Assembly (NCBI RefSeq): GCF_013385825.1
Contig: NZ_JACAPG010000020.1
Location: 209,754 to 273,753 of the forward strand
Origin: Pseudomonas reactans
Lineage (GTDB): Bacteria; Pseudomonadota; Gammaproteobacteria; Pseudomonadales; Pseudomonadaceae
Length of the DNA stretch: 64,000 nucleotides
Direction of reading: 5' to 3'
The notes under the pieces were generated by a model. It did not search any database. It saw only the letters and a program-made list of their open reading frames with translations, and was not told where the DNA came from. Both the position numbers and the translations under genes were made by a program. Below are positions 26,630-35,516 of this stretch, piece after piece (positions within the stretch are counted from its first letter, which is position 1; the number at the start of each line of letters is the position of its first letter).

Positions 26630-29005
26630 TTAGACGGACGCTTGGCCTTCCGCCAGGAAGAACCAGGTTTCCAGCACGGAATCGGGGTTCAGCGAGACGC
26701 TTTCGATGCCCTGTTCCATCAGCCACTTGGCCAGGTCAGGGTGGTCGGAAGGGCCTTGGCCGCAGATACCGATGTACTTGCCAGCCTTGTTGCAGGCCTG
26801 GATGGCGTTGGCCAGCAGCTTCTTGACCGCAGGATTCCGCTCGTCGAACAAGTGCGCGATGATCCCGGAATCACGGTCCAGGCCCAGGGTCAGCTGGGTC
26901 AGGTCGTTGGAGCCGATGGAGAAACCGTCGAAGAACTCCAGGAATTCTTCAGCCAGGATGGCGTTGGACGGCAATTCGCACATCATGATCACGCGCAGGC
27001 CGTTCTCACCACGGGACAGGCCGTTCTCAGCCAGCAAGTCCACCACCTGGCTCGCTTCGCCCAGGGTGCGCACGAACGGCACCATGATCTCGACGTTGGT
27101 CAGGCCCATCTCGTTGCGCACGCGCTTGAGGGCGCGGCATTCGAGTTCGAAGCAGTCACGGAACGCTTCGCTGATGTAACGCGAGGCGCCACGGAAGCCC
27201 AGCATCGGGTTTTCTTCTTCCGGCTCGTAAAGCTTTCCGCCGATCAGGTTGGCGTATTCGTTGGACTTGAAGTCCGACAGACGCACGATGACCTTTTTCG
27301 GGTAGAACGCCGCCGCCAGGGTGCTGATGCCTTCCACCAGCTTCTCGACGTAGAACCCCACCGGATCGTTGTAGCCGGCGATGCGTTTGTCGACGCTTTC
27401 CTTGATGTCCAGCGGCAGGCCGTCGTAGTTCAACAGGGCCTTGGGATGCACGCCGATCATGCGGTTGATGATGAACTCCAGGCGGGCCAGGCCCACACCG
27501 GCGTTCGGCAATTGCGCGAAATCAAAGGCGCGGTCCGGGTTACCGACGTTCATCATGATCTTGAACGGCAGGTCCGGCATGGCGTCGATGGAGTTTTGCT
27601 TGATATCGAAGCCCAGTTCGCCTTCGAAAATGAAGCCGGTATCGCCTTCGGCGCAGGAAACAGTGACGCCTTGGCCGTCTTTCAACAGCTGGGTCGCGTT
27701 GCCGCAGCCCACGACTGCAGGGATGCCCAGTTCGCGGGCGATGATCGCCGCGTGGCAGGTACGCCCGCCACGGTTGGTGACGATAGCGCTGGCGCGCTTC
27801 ATCACTGGTTCCCAGTCCGGGTCGGTCATGTCGGAGACCAGCACGTCGCCTGGCTGGACTTTGTCCATTTCGGACACGTCCTTGATGATCCGCACCTTGC
27901 CGGCGCCGATGCGCTGACCGATGGCGCGGCCTTCCACCAGCACGGTGCCGGTTTCTTTGAGCAGGTAGCGTTCCATGACATTGGCCGAGGTACGGCTCTT
28001 CACGGTTTCCGGACGGGCCTGCACGATGTACAGCTTGCCGTCGTCACCGTCTTTGGCCCACTCGATGTCCATCGGGCACTTGTAGTGCTTTTCGATGATC
28101 ATCGCTTGTTTGGCCAATTCGCTGACTTCAGCGTCGGTCAGGCAGAAACGCGCGCGTTCGGCCTTGTCGACTTCAACGGTTTTTACCGAGCGACCGGCCT
28201 TGGCCTCGTCGCCGTAGATCATCTTGATGGCCTTGCTGCCCAGGTTGCGGCGCAGGATGGCCGGGCGGCCGGCTTCAAGGGTGTGCTTGTGTACGTAGAA
28301 TTCGTCGGGGTTGACCGCGCCTTGTACGACGGTTTCGCCCAGACCGTAGGCGCCGGTGATAAACACCACGTCACGGAAGCCCGATTCGGTATCGAGGGTG
28401 AACATCACACCAGCAGTGCCGGTTTCCGAACGCACCATGCGCTGCACACCGGCAGACAGGGCCACCAGCTTGTGGTCGAAACCTTGGTGCACACGGTAGG
28501 AAATGGCGCGGTCGTTGAACAGCGAGGCGAACACTTCCTTGGCCGCACGGATCACGTTTTCCACGCCGCGGATGTTCAGGAAGGTCTCTTGCTGGCCGGC
28601 GAAGGAAGCGTCCGGCAAGTCTTCGGCGGTGGCCGAGGAGCGCACGGCAACGGCGACGTCCGGGTTACCGGCCGACAGCGCGGCGAAGGCGGTGCGGATT
28701 TCTTCGTTGAGCTTCTCGGGGAACTCGGCTTCCATGATCCATTGGCGGATCTGGGCGCCTGTCTTGGCCAGGGCATTGACGTCATCGACGTCCAGGGCGT
28801 CCAGCGCGGCGTGGATCTGAGCGTTGAGGCCGCTCAGTTCGAGGAAATCGCGGTAAGCCTGGGCCGTGGTGGCGAAACCACCGGGCACCGAGACACCAGC
28901 GCCTGCAAGATTACTGATCATCTCGCCGAGGGATGCGTTCTTGCCCCCCACGTGCTCTACATCATGGACGCCGAGCTTATCGAGGGAAACTACGTACTCT
29001 ACCAA
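26630..29005 (-). CDS. ppsA: Phosphoenolpyruvate synthase
   Basis: This 791-residue enzyme makes PEP from pyruvate and ATP for gluconeogenesis. It has an N-terminal ATP-grasp domain (about 15-345, GGKNASLGEM), a swivelling phosphohistidine domain with GGRTCHAA (catalytic His near 420) and a C-terminal PEP-binding barrel (about 470-790, with GSNDLTQLTLGLDRDSG). Translation starts at TTG, with GGAG about nine bases before, giving the usual MVEYVVSLDKLGVHD. It is divergent from its own regulator gene ppsR. Confidence 0.96.
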   Translation of the reverse strand: MVEYVVSLDKLGVHDVEHVGGKNASLGEMISNLAGAGVSVPGGFATTAQAYRDFLELSGLNAQIHAALDALDVDDVNALAKTGAQIRQWIMEAEFPEKLNEEIRTAFAALSAGNPDVAVAVRSSATAEDLPDASFAGQQETFLNIRGVENVIRAAKEVFASLFNDRAISYRVHQGFDHKLVALSAGVQRMVRSETGTAGVMFTLDTESGFRDVVFITGAYGLGETVVQGAVNPDEFYVHKHTLEAGRPAILRRNLGSKAIKMIYGDEAKAGRSVKTVEVDKAERARFCLTDAEVSELAKQAMIIEKHYKCPMDIEWAKDGDDGKLYIVQARPETVKSRTSANVMERYLLKETGTVLVEGRAIGQRIGAGKVRIIKDVSEMDKVQPGDVLVSDMTDPDWEPVMKRASAIVTNRGGRTCHAAIIARELGIPAVVGCGNATQLLKDGQGVTVSCAEGDTGFIFEGELGFDIKQNSIDAMPDLPFKIMMNVGNPDRAFDFAQLPNAGVGLARLEFIINRMIGVHPKALLNYDGLPLDIKESVDKRIAGYNDPVGFYVEKLVEGISTLAAAFYPKKVIVRLSDFKSNEYANLIGGKLYEPEEENPMLGFRGASRYISEAFRDCFELECRALKRVRNEMGLTNVEIMVPFVRTLGEASQVVDLLAENGLSRGENGLRVIMMCELPSNAILAEEFLEFFDGFSIGSNDLTQLTLGLDRDSGIIAHLFDERNPAVKKLLANAIQACNKAGKYIGICGQGPSDHPDLAKWLMEQGIESVSLNPDSVLETWFFLAEGQASV

Positions 29006-29183
29006 GGTGATCTCTCCACTAACTGTGTTGGAAAAGCTCAGGACGCCGGCTGCTCAGTAGGAGCGAGTGCCAGCGCTTGTGGCCTGGACCTGGAAAATAA
29101 GTGAGAATGCGGCCCACTGCGGGACGGCAAAATCGCGCCTATCATATCCAAGATTCGCCATCAGCTTAAGGCCCAGGGCTCAA

Positions 29184-30002
29184 ATGAAACGATCTGCTTT
29201 CTTTATCTCCGACGGCACCGGCATCACAGCCGAAACATTGGGTCAAAGCCTGCTCGCGCAGTTCGAAAACATTACCTTCGCCAAATTCACGCGACCGTAC
29301 ATCGACAGCGTGGATAAAGCGCGGGCCATGGTACAACAAATCAATCTGGCGGCCGAAAAAGACGGTTTTCGTCCGATCATTTTCGACACCATCGTCAATC
29401 AAGACATTCGTGAGATTCTCGCAACGTCGAATGGTTTCATGATCGACATTTTCTCGACGTTCCTGGCGCCGCTGGAACAAGAGCTGAGTGAACATTCGTC
29501 GTACTCGGTAGGAAAGTCCCATTCCATTGGCCATAACTCCAACTATATGGAGCGTATCGAGGCGGTGAACTTCGCCCTCGACAACGACGACGGCGCCCGC
29601 ACCCACTACTACGACAAGGCCGACCTGATCCTGGTGGGCGTATCCCGCTGCGGCAAAACGCCCACCTGTCTGTACATGGCCATGCAATTCGGCATCCGCG
29701 CGGCCAACTACCCGCTGACCGAAGACGACATGGAGCACCTGACGCTGCCGGCCGCCCTGCGCGCGCATTCGCACAAGCTGTTCGGGCTGACCATTGATCC
29801 GGATCGGCTGACGGCGATCCGCAATGAACGCAAGCCCAACAGCCGATATTCCAGCTATGCGCAGTGCGAGTTCGAAGTGCGCGAAGTAGAAAATCTGTTC
29901 CGTCGCGAGAATATTGCGCACATCAATTCCACGCATTTTTCGGTGGAAGAGATTTCGGCGAAGATTTTGGTGGAGAAGGGCGTGGAGCGGCGCTTCAAAT
30001 AA
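29184..30002 (+). CDS. ppsR: PEP synthase regulatory protein (bifunctional kinase/phosphorylase)
   Basis: This 272-residue DUF299 protein phosphorylates a Thr of PpsA with ADP to inactivate it and removes the phosphate by phosphorolysis. Visible motifs are FFISDGTGITAETLG at the N terminus and the P-loop GVSRCGKTPT near residue 152-161. The start at 29184 is chosen by homology to family N termini (MKRSAFFISDGTG). Divergence from ppsA over 178 bases suggests shared control. Confidence 0.95.
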   Translation: MKRSAFFISDGTGITAETLGQSLLAQFENITFAKFTRPYIDSVDKARAMVQQINLAAEKDGFRPIIFDTIVNQDIREILATSNGFMIDIFSTFLAPLEQELSEHSSYSVGKSHSIGHNSNYMERIEAVNFALDNDDGARTHYYDKADLILVGVSRCGKTPTCLYMAMQFGIRAANYPLTEDDMEHLTLPAALRAHSHKLFGLTIDPDRLTAIRNERKPNSRYSSYAQCEFEVREVENLFRRENIAHINSTHFSVEEISAKILVEKGVERRFK

Positions 30003-30022
30003 CACTTGATGCTCTGTGTCAC

Positions 30023-30156
30023 TGTGGCGAGCGGGCTTGCCCCGCGTTGGGCTGCGAAGCAGCCCCAATCAAGATGAATGCGGTGTGTCAGTCAGTTCTC
30101 GATGACGGGTTTGGGGCTGCTTCGCAGCCCAACGCGGGGCAAGCCCGCTCGCCACA
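30023..30156. repeat. REPIN-like element, family C (long inverted repeat)
   Basis: Arms of about 43 bases start TGTGGCGAGCGGGCTTGCCC and are perfectly inverted at the right end. The interior of about 45 bases is conserved with a second copy at 51503-51636, including AAGATGAA-GCGGTGT. This conserved interior makes it more like a small non-autonomous mobile unit than two chance REPs. Confidence 0.85.
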
Positions 30157-30166
30157 ACAAACCCTG

Positions 30167-31591
30167 CTACAGCTGAAACCGCCCCCCACCCTGCCCCAAC
30201 GCCGTCGCCAACGCGTCAAACCCCGCCCGAAGCAACTGATCATCCCCCGACGTGTTGCAGATACTCGCCCGAATAAATTGCGGCACCGCCGTCTGCCCCA
30301 CCGCAAACGCCTCGGCGGTGGCGATCAGGTAATTATTCTGCTTGAGTTCCGCCTCGATTTCCGACGCCCGCCACGGCTCCGGTACTTCAATCCAGAAGTG
30401 CGGGCTGTTGAGGTGGGTGCGGTACTCCAGGCCAATCAGTAGGTCACGGACCAGGGCCTTGCGCCGGCTGATTTCATTGATCTGCTGACGCAGCAGGTAC
30501 TCCGCCGTGCCGTTTTCGATCCACTGGGTAGCAAGCTCCAAGGTCACGGGCGTAGCCATCCAGCAAGTCGAACGCAGCGCCGCCGAAATACGGCTGACCA
30601 ACGCCGGTGGCGCATGCACATAACCCACACGCAGCCCGGCCGATACGGCTTTGCTCAGGCTACTGATCAAAATCGTACGCTCGGGGGCGAAATGGCTGAG
30701 GGGCGGCGGCCGGTCCTCGACCAGTACACCGTGGGCCTCGTCCTCAAGAATCAGCAGGTTGTGCTCGCGACACACTTTGACCAAGGCTTCGCGGCGCGCC
30801 ACCGAAAGCACCGCCGTGGTCGGATTCTGGATCGTCGGTGTGCAGTACAGCGCTGAAACCCGGTGATTTCGACAGACTTCATCCAGCGCGCCCGGCAGCA
30901 CGCCCTCTTCATCCATCTCCAGGCCGATCAACCGGATCCCCAGCATCCGCGCGGCGGTAATCAAGCCCGGGTAGGTCAGTTGCTCGGTGACCACCGTGTC
31001 GCCGGCCCGCAACAGCGCCATCATCGAGCACAGTAAGCCGTGCTGGCCGCCATTGACGCAGATGACCTGCTCGGGGATCGGATGAAAATCACGCTGCACC
31101 AGCCATTGCGCGCCCGCTTCACGGTAGCGCGGCAGGCCGGCGTCCGGGGTGTAGGCGCTGATGTCCTGGAGGAATTTGGCGTTGGTCGACAGGGTCTGGA
31201 AGCTCTGGGCCAGGAACACGGTTTCCTGTCCGGGGATGTGCATATTGCGGCTCATGTCGAAGTACTGGCGCGGTTCTTCGCTGAAGTTGCGAAAACCTTC
31301 ATCGCGCTGGCGCTCCATCCCACGTTTGCGTACGAACGTGCCGTCACCGACTCGCGCCACCACCAGCCCAAGGCGTTCCAGTTCACCGTAGGCCCGGCTG
31401 ATGGTGCCGATGGTCACGCCCAGATTGTCGGAAAGCACCCGATGGGGCGGCAGTTTTCGTCCTGGCTCAATCAAGCCTTCGAGGATGCCCCGTTCCATGA
31501 CATCGGACAGGCGCTTGTACTTCACGCCCTGACCGTTGGACAACCCCTCACGCATAATTGACACCATGTCAATATTTGTTTTGACAGCCAT
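30167..31591 (-). CDS. MocR-type regulator (GntR domain fused to aminotransferase fold)
   Basis: This 474-residue protein has a GntR winged helix (about 10-90: KLPPHRVLSDNLGVTIGTIS) followed by a fold type I aminotransferase-like domain (about 110-470) with the PLP Lys in SSLSKAVSAGLRVGYV. MocR proteins sense amino acids or amino-acid-like ligands through PLP chemistry and activate a divergent transporter or enzyme operon. It is divergent from the EamA exporter and the JAB-UBL-E1 operon, so it is the likely controller of that unit. The ATG 31591 start is conventional. Confidence 0.88.
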   Translation of the reverse strand: MAVKTNIDMVSIMREGLSNGQGVKYKRLSDVMERGILEGLIEPGRKLPPHRVLSDNLGVTIGTISRAYGELERLGLVVARVGDGTFVRKRGMERQRDEGFRNFSEEPRQYFDMSRNMHIPGQETVFLAQSFQTLSTNAKFLQDISAYTPDAGLPRYREAGAQWLVQRDFHPIPEQVICVNGGQHGLLCSMMALLRAGDTVVTEQLTYPGLITAARMLGIRLIGLEMDEEGVLPGALDEVCRNHRVSALYCTPTIQNPTTAVLSVARREALVKVCREHNLLILEDEAHGVLVEDRPPPLSHFAPERTILISSLSKAVSAGLRVGYVHAPPALVSRISAALRSTCWMATPVTLELATQWIENGTAEYLLRQQINEISRRKALVRDLLIGLEYRTHLNSPHFWIEVPEPWRASEIEAELKQNNYLIATAEAFAVGQTAVPQFIRASICNTSGDDQLLRAGFDALATALGQGGGRFQL

Positions 31592-31694
31592 CTTTCGCCC
31601 TAATAGTGTGCTTTTACGGGTTCAATCGCCGGATTTTACAACTCATTACAAGCTCAATATAGAGTTCAATTTCGGCTCAGGGAAGCAATAAACG
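31592..31694. promoter_or_regulatory. Divergent mocR/eamA control region with direct repeats
   Basis: This 103-base region contains GTTCAAT direct repeats at 31620-31626 and 31664-31670, each followed by a C/G-rich extension (CGCCGG and TTCGGC). They are spaced 44 bases apart, about four helical turns. MocR regulators typically bind direct repeats on one DNA face. The binding role is inference. Confidence 0.45.
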
Positions 31695-32645
31695 ATGCCA
31701 ATGTCCGCCGTTCTCGAAAACACCGCCAAGACAAAAAACCAAAAACAGTGGCTGGCCGGGCTGATTACCAGCGTGATGTTCCTGATCGTGTGCCTGAGTT
31801 GGGGCACCACGTGGCTGGGGATCAAGATTGCCGTGGAGAGCGTGCCACCATTGACGTCCGCCGGCCTGCGCTTCCTGATCGCCTTCCCGCTGTTCCTGTG
31901 TTTTGCCATGGTGCGCCGCGAGCCGATCCTGTTTCCCCGTGAGAGCCGCTGGTTCTTCGTGTTCGTGACCCTGTCCTACTTCAGCGTGCCCTACTACCTG
32001 CTCAACTACGGCGAGATGCATGTCTCGTCCGGCCTGACCGCGCTGCTGTTCAGTTGCATGCCGGTGTTCATCCTGATTTTCTCTGCGCTGTTCCTGCGCG
32101 AGCGCATCTACTTTTCCCAGGTGGTCGGCATCGGCATCGGTTTCGGCAGCCTCTACATGATCATCAAGAGCCAGGGCCTGCACCTGGACCACGCGGAGTT
32201 CTTCGGCGTATTGGCGATTCTGACCGCAGCGATCATGCATGCCTTGTGCTACGTGATTACCAAGCAGAAAGGCAGCGCCATCAGCGTGATCACCTACAAC
32301 ACCCTGCCCATCGGCATTGCCGGGCTGATGCTGTTCGTCGCCGGGCTGTGGTTTGAAACACCGACCTTCGAAACTATCACCCTGCGCTCCTGGGGTGCGC
32401 TGTTCTACCTGGGCCTGGTGGCTTCGGTAGGCGGGTTCATCGTGTACTTCATGCTGCTCAAGCGCTTGAGCCCGATCATCCTGTCGTTCGTGTTCATCAT
32501 CTTCCCGGTGTTCGCGGTGATCATCGGCGCCTGGTACGAAGGTGTGTCGATTTCCCGCGACCTGATGCTGTATTCGGCCATCCTGCTGGCCGGTTTTGCG
32601 ATCACCAAGTTGCCGGTTGAAAAACTCCTGGCCAAGAAAAATTGA
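31695..32645 (+). CDS. EamA/DMT-family exporter
   Basis: This 316-residue inner-membrane protein has ten predicted helices in two EamA repeats (about 20-150 and 165-305), typical of the drug/metabolite transporter superfamily. EamA relatives such as YdeD and RhtA export cysteine pathway metabolites, threonine or homoserine. It is the first gene of a five-gene run, 41 bases before the JAB-UBL-E1-rhodanese fusion, and divergent from MocR. Export of the operon's amino-acid product is a reasonable inference; the sequence does not show the substrate. Confidence 0.85.
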   Translation: MPMSAVLENTAKTKNQKQWLAGLITSVMFLIVCLSWGTTWLGIKIAVESVPPLTSAGLRFLIAFPLFLCFAMVRREPILFPRESRWFFVFVTLSYFSVPYYLLNYGEMHVSSGLTALLFSCMPVFILIFSALFLRERIYFSQVVGIGIGFGSLYMIIKSQGLHLDHAEFFGVLAILTAAIMHALCYVITKQKGSAISVITYNTLPIGIAGLMLFVAGLWFETPTFETITLRSWGALFYLGLVASVGGFIVYFMLLKRLSPIILSFVFIIFPVFAVIIGAWYEGVSISRDLMLYSAILLAGFAITKLPVEKLLAKKN

Positions 32646-32686
32646 CCCTTGCCCTGCCCCATCAACTTCAGCCACGCGAGAGAAAC

Positions 32687-34549
32687 ATGGACGTCCTCCG
32701 CCCCAAAGCCCTGGAACAGATCTACGCCCACGCCAGCCGCAGCTACCCCGAGGAATGCTGTGGTTTTGTCTTCGCCGACGGCAGCGTGTACCTGGGCAGC
32801 AATATCCAGAATGAACTGCACCACAAGAACCCCGAGATGTACCCGCGCAGCGCGGCCAACGGCTACACCTTCTCGGTGGCCGACACCCTGCTGATGAACA
32901 AGGCGTTGCGCAGCGACAACCCAGTGGTGGTGATCTACCACTCCCACCCGGATGTCGGTGCTTATTTCAGCGACGAAGACCAGGACAAGGCGCTGTTCAT
33001 GGGCGAGCCGATCCACCCCGTCAGCTACCTGGTGGTCGACGTTCGCCAGGGCCAGCCCCTTGGTTCCAAGCTGTTTGCCTGGGATGGCAAGCATTTCGCC
33101 CTTCAACCTTTCAACGACCTGCACACGGAGTTGTCCATGAACGCTGTCTCTTTCCCCGACATTCTGGTTCGCGTGGCCAAGCTGCCGGAATCGACCCTCG
33201 AGGGCACCGGATCGACATTGCGCGAAGTCATTGAAAACCTCTGCAGCAGTCACCCTCAGTTGCGCCCGCACCTGTTTCACGAGAAGAACAACCAGCTCAA
33301 GGAGCACTTCCTGTTTACCGCCGAGGAAGAGCTGGTTGGCGCGGATGACCCTCTGCCCGAGAAAGCCAGAATCGAGGTGCTGCTGGCCACGTCCGGCGGC
33401 ATGGACGTCGACGCGCTGAGCAACGAAGAAGTACAACGCTACGTGCGCCACATCACCCTGCCCGGCGTGGGTCGCGAAGGCCAGTTGAACCTCAAGAAAG
33501 CCAAGGTACTGATCATCGGCACTGGCGGTCTGGGCTCGCCGATCAGCCTGTATCTGGCGGCTGCCGGTATCGGCACCCTGGGGCTGGTGGACTTCGATGT
33601 GGTCGAAAGCAGCAACCTGCAACGCCAGGTCGTCCACGGCAACAGCACCCTCGGCATGCCCAAGGTAGAATCCGCCAAGCAGCGCCTGCAAGACCTCAAC
33701 CGCCATATCCAGATCAACGCACACGACACCGCCCTGAACGCCGACAACGCCCTGGAGTTGGTGGGCGCCTACGACCTGGTGATCGACGGCACCGACAACT
33801 TCGATACTCGCTACCTGGTCAACGACGCTTGCGTGCAACTGGGCAAGCCCCTGGTGTACGGCGCGATCTACCGCTTCGACGGGCAGATCAGCGTGCTCAA
33901 CTACAAAGGCGGGCCGTGCTACCGCTGCCTGTTCCCCAGCGCGCCGCCCGCAGAACTTGCGCCTAATTGCAGCGCCGGTGGCGTGATCGGTGTGCTGCCG
34001 GGTGTGGTCGGGATGATCCAGGCCACCGAGGCGATCAAACTATTGATCGGCATTGGTGAACCGTTATCCGGCCGTCTGATGCGCTTCGATGCGCTGGCGA
34101 TGAAGTTCAGCGAGATCCGTTTCAAGCGCCGCGCCGATTGCCCATGCTGCTCCGAGGCGCGCCACAGCGAAACCCTGGCACCGACCGCCTGCGCGGATGC
34201 CGTGCCGAGCCAACCGTCGCTGGCCGAAGAACGCTACATCAAGCCGCGCGTACTCAAGCAAGTACTCGAACACCCCAGCAGCGCCGATGTGCTGCTGGAT
34301 GTGCGCGACGCCAGCGAACTGGAAGTGTGCAAATTGCCGGGCGTGGTGCATATCCCCCTGGCCGAACTGGACGGCCACCTCCACAGCCTCAGCCGGGACA
34401 ATACCCATTACCTGATCTGCTACGCCGGCACCCGCGCGGAGCAAGCCGCCAGTACCTTGCTGGCGGCAGGTTTCGCCAACACCAAAGTCCTGCAGGGCGG
34501 CATGAAACATTGGGTTCGTGACGTCGAACCCGACATGCCGTTGTATTGA
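32687..34549 (+). CDS. JAB/JAMM protease - ubiquitin-like sulfur carrier - ThiF/MoeB E1 - rhodanese fusion
   Basis: One 620-residue protein contains a whole sulfur-transfer system. Residues 1-150 are a JAB/MPN metalloprotease with intact JAMM site: Glu22/23, His85, His87, Ser95, Asp98 (HSHPDVGAYFSDED). Residues 151-238 are a MoaD/CysO-like beta-grasp domain starting with Met151 and ending in the diglycine 237-238 (LLATSGG). Residues 239-500 are an E1-like adenylyltransferase with GTGGLGSP, the zinc pairs CYRC and CPCC, and the catalytic Cys in NCSAGG. Residues 515-620 are a rhodanese with active-site loop CYAGTR. The E1 should adenylate and thiolate the carrier tail. In Mycobacterium the equivalent parts are Mec+, CysO and MoeZ, which feed CysM. 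Both domain joints begin with Met, a trace of gene fusion. Confidence 0.9.
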   Translation: MDVLRPKALEQIYAHASRSYPEECCGFVFADGSVYLGSNIQNELHHKNPEMYPRSAANGYTFSVADTLLMNKALRSDNPVVVIYHSHPDVGAYFSDEDQDKALFMGEPIHPVSYLVVDVRQGQPLGSKLFAWDGKHFALQPFNDLHTELSMNAVSFPDILVRVAKLPESTLEGTGSTLREVIENLCSSHPQLRPHLFHEKNNQLKEHFLFTAEEELVGADDPLPEKARIEVLLATSGGMDVDALSNEEVQRYVRHITLPGVGREGQLNLKKAKVLIIGTGGLGSPISLYLAAAGIGTLGLVDFDVVESSNLQRQVVHGNSTLGMPKVESAKQRLQDLNRHIQINAHDTALNADNALELVGAYDLVIDGTDNFDTRYLVNDACVQLGKPLVYGAIYRFDGQISVLNYKGGPCYRCLFPSAPPAELAPNCSAGGVIGVLPGVVGMIQATEAIKLLIGIGEPLSGRLMRFDALAMKFSEIRFKRRADCPCCSEARHSETLAPTACADAVPSQPSLAEERYIKPRVLKQVLEHPSSADVLLDVRDASELEVCKLPGVVHIPLAELDGHLHSLSRDNTHYLICYAGTRAEQAASTLLAAGFANTKVLQGGMKHWVRDVEPDMPLY

Positions 34550-34561
34550 GTCGGGGGCTGA

Positions 34562-35479
34562 ATGATGTTGCATAACTCCATCCTCGACGTGATCGGCCAA
34601 ACGCCGATCGTGCGTCTGGCGCAATTCTCCGAAGATCTCGGCATCGAGGTCTACGCCAAGCTGGAATCGCTCAACCCAGGCGGCAGCCACAAGGCTCGCA
34701 TCGCCCTGGGCATGATCCTCGACGCCGAGCGCCGAGGCGTGCTGATCCGTGATTCTGGGCAGACCATCATCGAACCCAGTGGCGGCAACACCGGCATCGG
34801 CTTGGTGATGGCGGGCAATGTATTGGGCTACAAAGTGGTGCTGGTGATCCCCGACAACTACAGCCCGGAAAAACAGAAGCTGCTGCGTTTATACGGGGCC
34901 AAGGTGGTGCTGTCGGACAGTCGTCTGGGCAACAACTCCCATGGCGAGAAATGCATGGAATTGCAGCTGGAAAACCCCAGCTACGTGATGCTCAACCAAC
35001 AGCGCAACGGCGCCAACCCACAGACCCATCGCGACACCACCGCACCGGAAATCCTGCGTGCCTTCGGTGAGCTGCGCGCCGACTACTTTGTCAGCGGCAT
35101 CGGCACCGGGGGGCATATCACTGGCATCGGTGAAACCCTGAAAGCCGCCTGGCCGCAGTTGCGCGTCATGGGCGTGGAACCGGAAGAGTGCGACCTGCTG
35201 AAAAACCAGCACGCACCGCATCACATCCAAGGCCTGTCGATCGGTTTGATCCCGAGCATTCTCAACCTGGACGTGATCGACGGCATGCTCAAGGTCTCGC
35301 GCCAGGACTGCATCGACATGATGAAACGCATCATGCGCACCGACGCGATCAGCCTGGGCCTGTCGTCCGCCGCCAACATGGTGGCCATCGCCAAGCTCGC
35401 CCCCGAACTGCCGCCCGAAACGGTGGTGCTGACCATGGTCTACGACAATGCCGACAGCTACCTGCCCAGTTTCGAATAA
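34562..35479 (+). CDS. Cysteine synthase family PLP enzyme (CysM/CysK-like)
   Basis: This 305-residue fold type II PLP enzyme has the lysine motif modified to NPGGSHKAR (usual GSVKDR), a phosphate-loop GGNTGIG and a GIGTGGHITG cofactor-phosphate block. It would replace the acetyl or phosphate group of an activated serine by sulfur. Its neighbours point to a protein-thiocarboxylate sulfur donor, as for mycobacterial CysM, rather than free sulfide. It begins 12 bases after the fusion gene. ATG 34562 or 34565 may be used. The altered lysine motif could reflect a different amino-acid substrate. Confidence 0.85.
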   Translation: MMLHNSILDVIGQTPIVRLAQFSEDLGIEVYAKLESLNPGGSHKARIALGMILDAERRGVLIRDSGQTIIEPSGGNTGIGLVMAGNVLGYKVVLVIPDNYSPEKQKLLRLYGAKVVLSDSRLGNNSHGEKCMELQLENPSYVMLNQQRNGANPQTHRDTTAPEILRAFGELRADYFVSGIGTGGHITGIGETLKAAWPQLRVMGVEPEECDLLKNQHAPHHIQGLSIGLIPSILNLDVIDGMLKVSRQDCIDMMKRIMRTDAISLGLSSAANMVAIAKLAPELPPETVVLTMVYDNADSYLPSFE

Positions 35480-35516
35480 ACGGGTTTCCAGCCAACCAGA
35501 ATGCAGGGGTGCCTCC

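Noticed and set aside
26519..29104. A very long open frame (861 codons) on the plus strand opposite ppsA
   Set aside because: The minus strand encodes an intact PpsA with all motifs. The antisense frame is low in family character and is expected from high GC3 codon use.
32687..34549. Reading the JAB-UBL-E1 protein as an antiphage system (type II CBASS Cap2/Cap3 or Bil)
   Set aside because: No E2 domain, no cyclase or effector gene. A rhodanese and cysteine-biosynthesis neighbours point to sulfur transfer instead.
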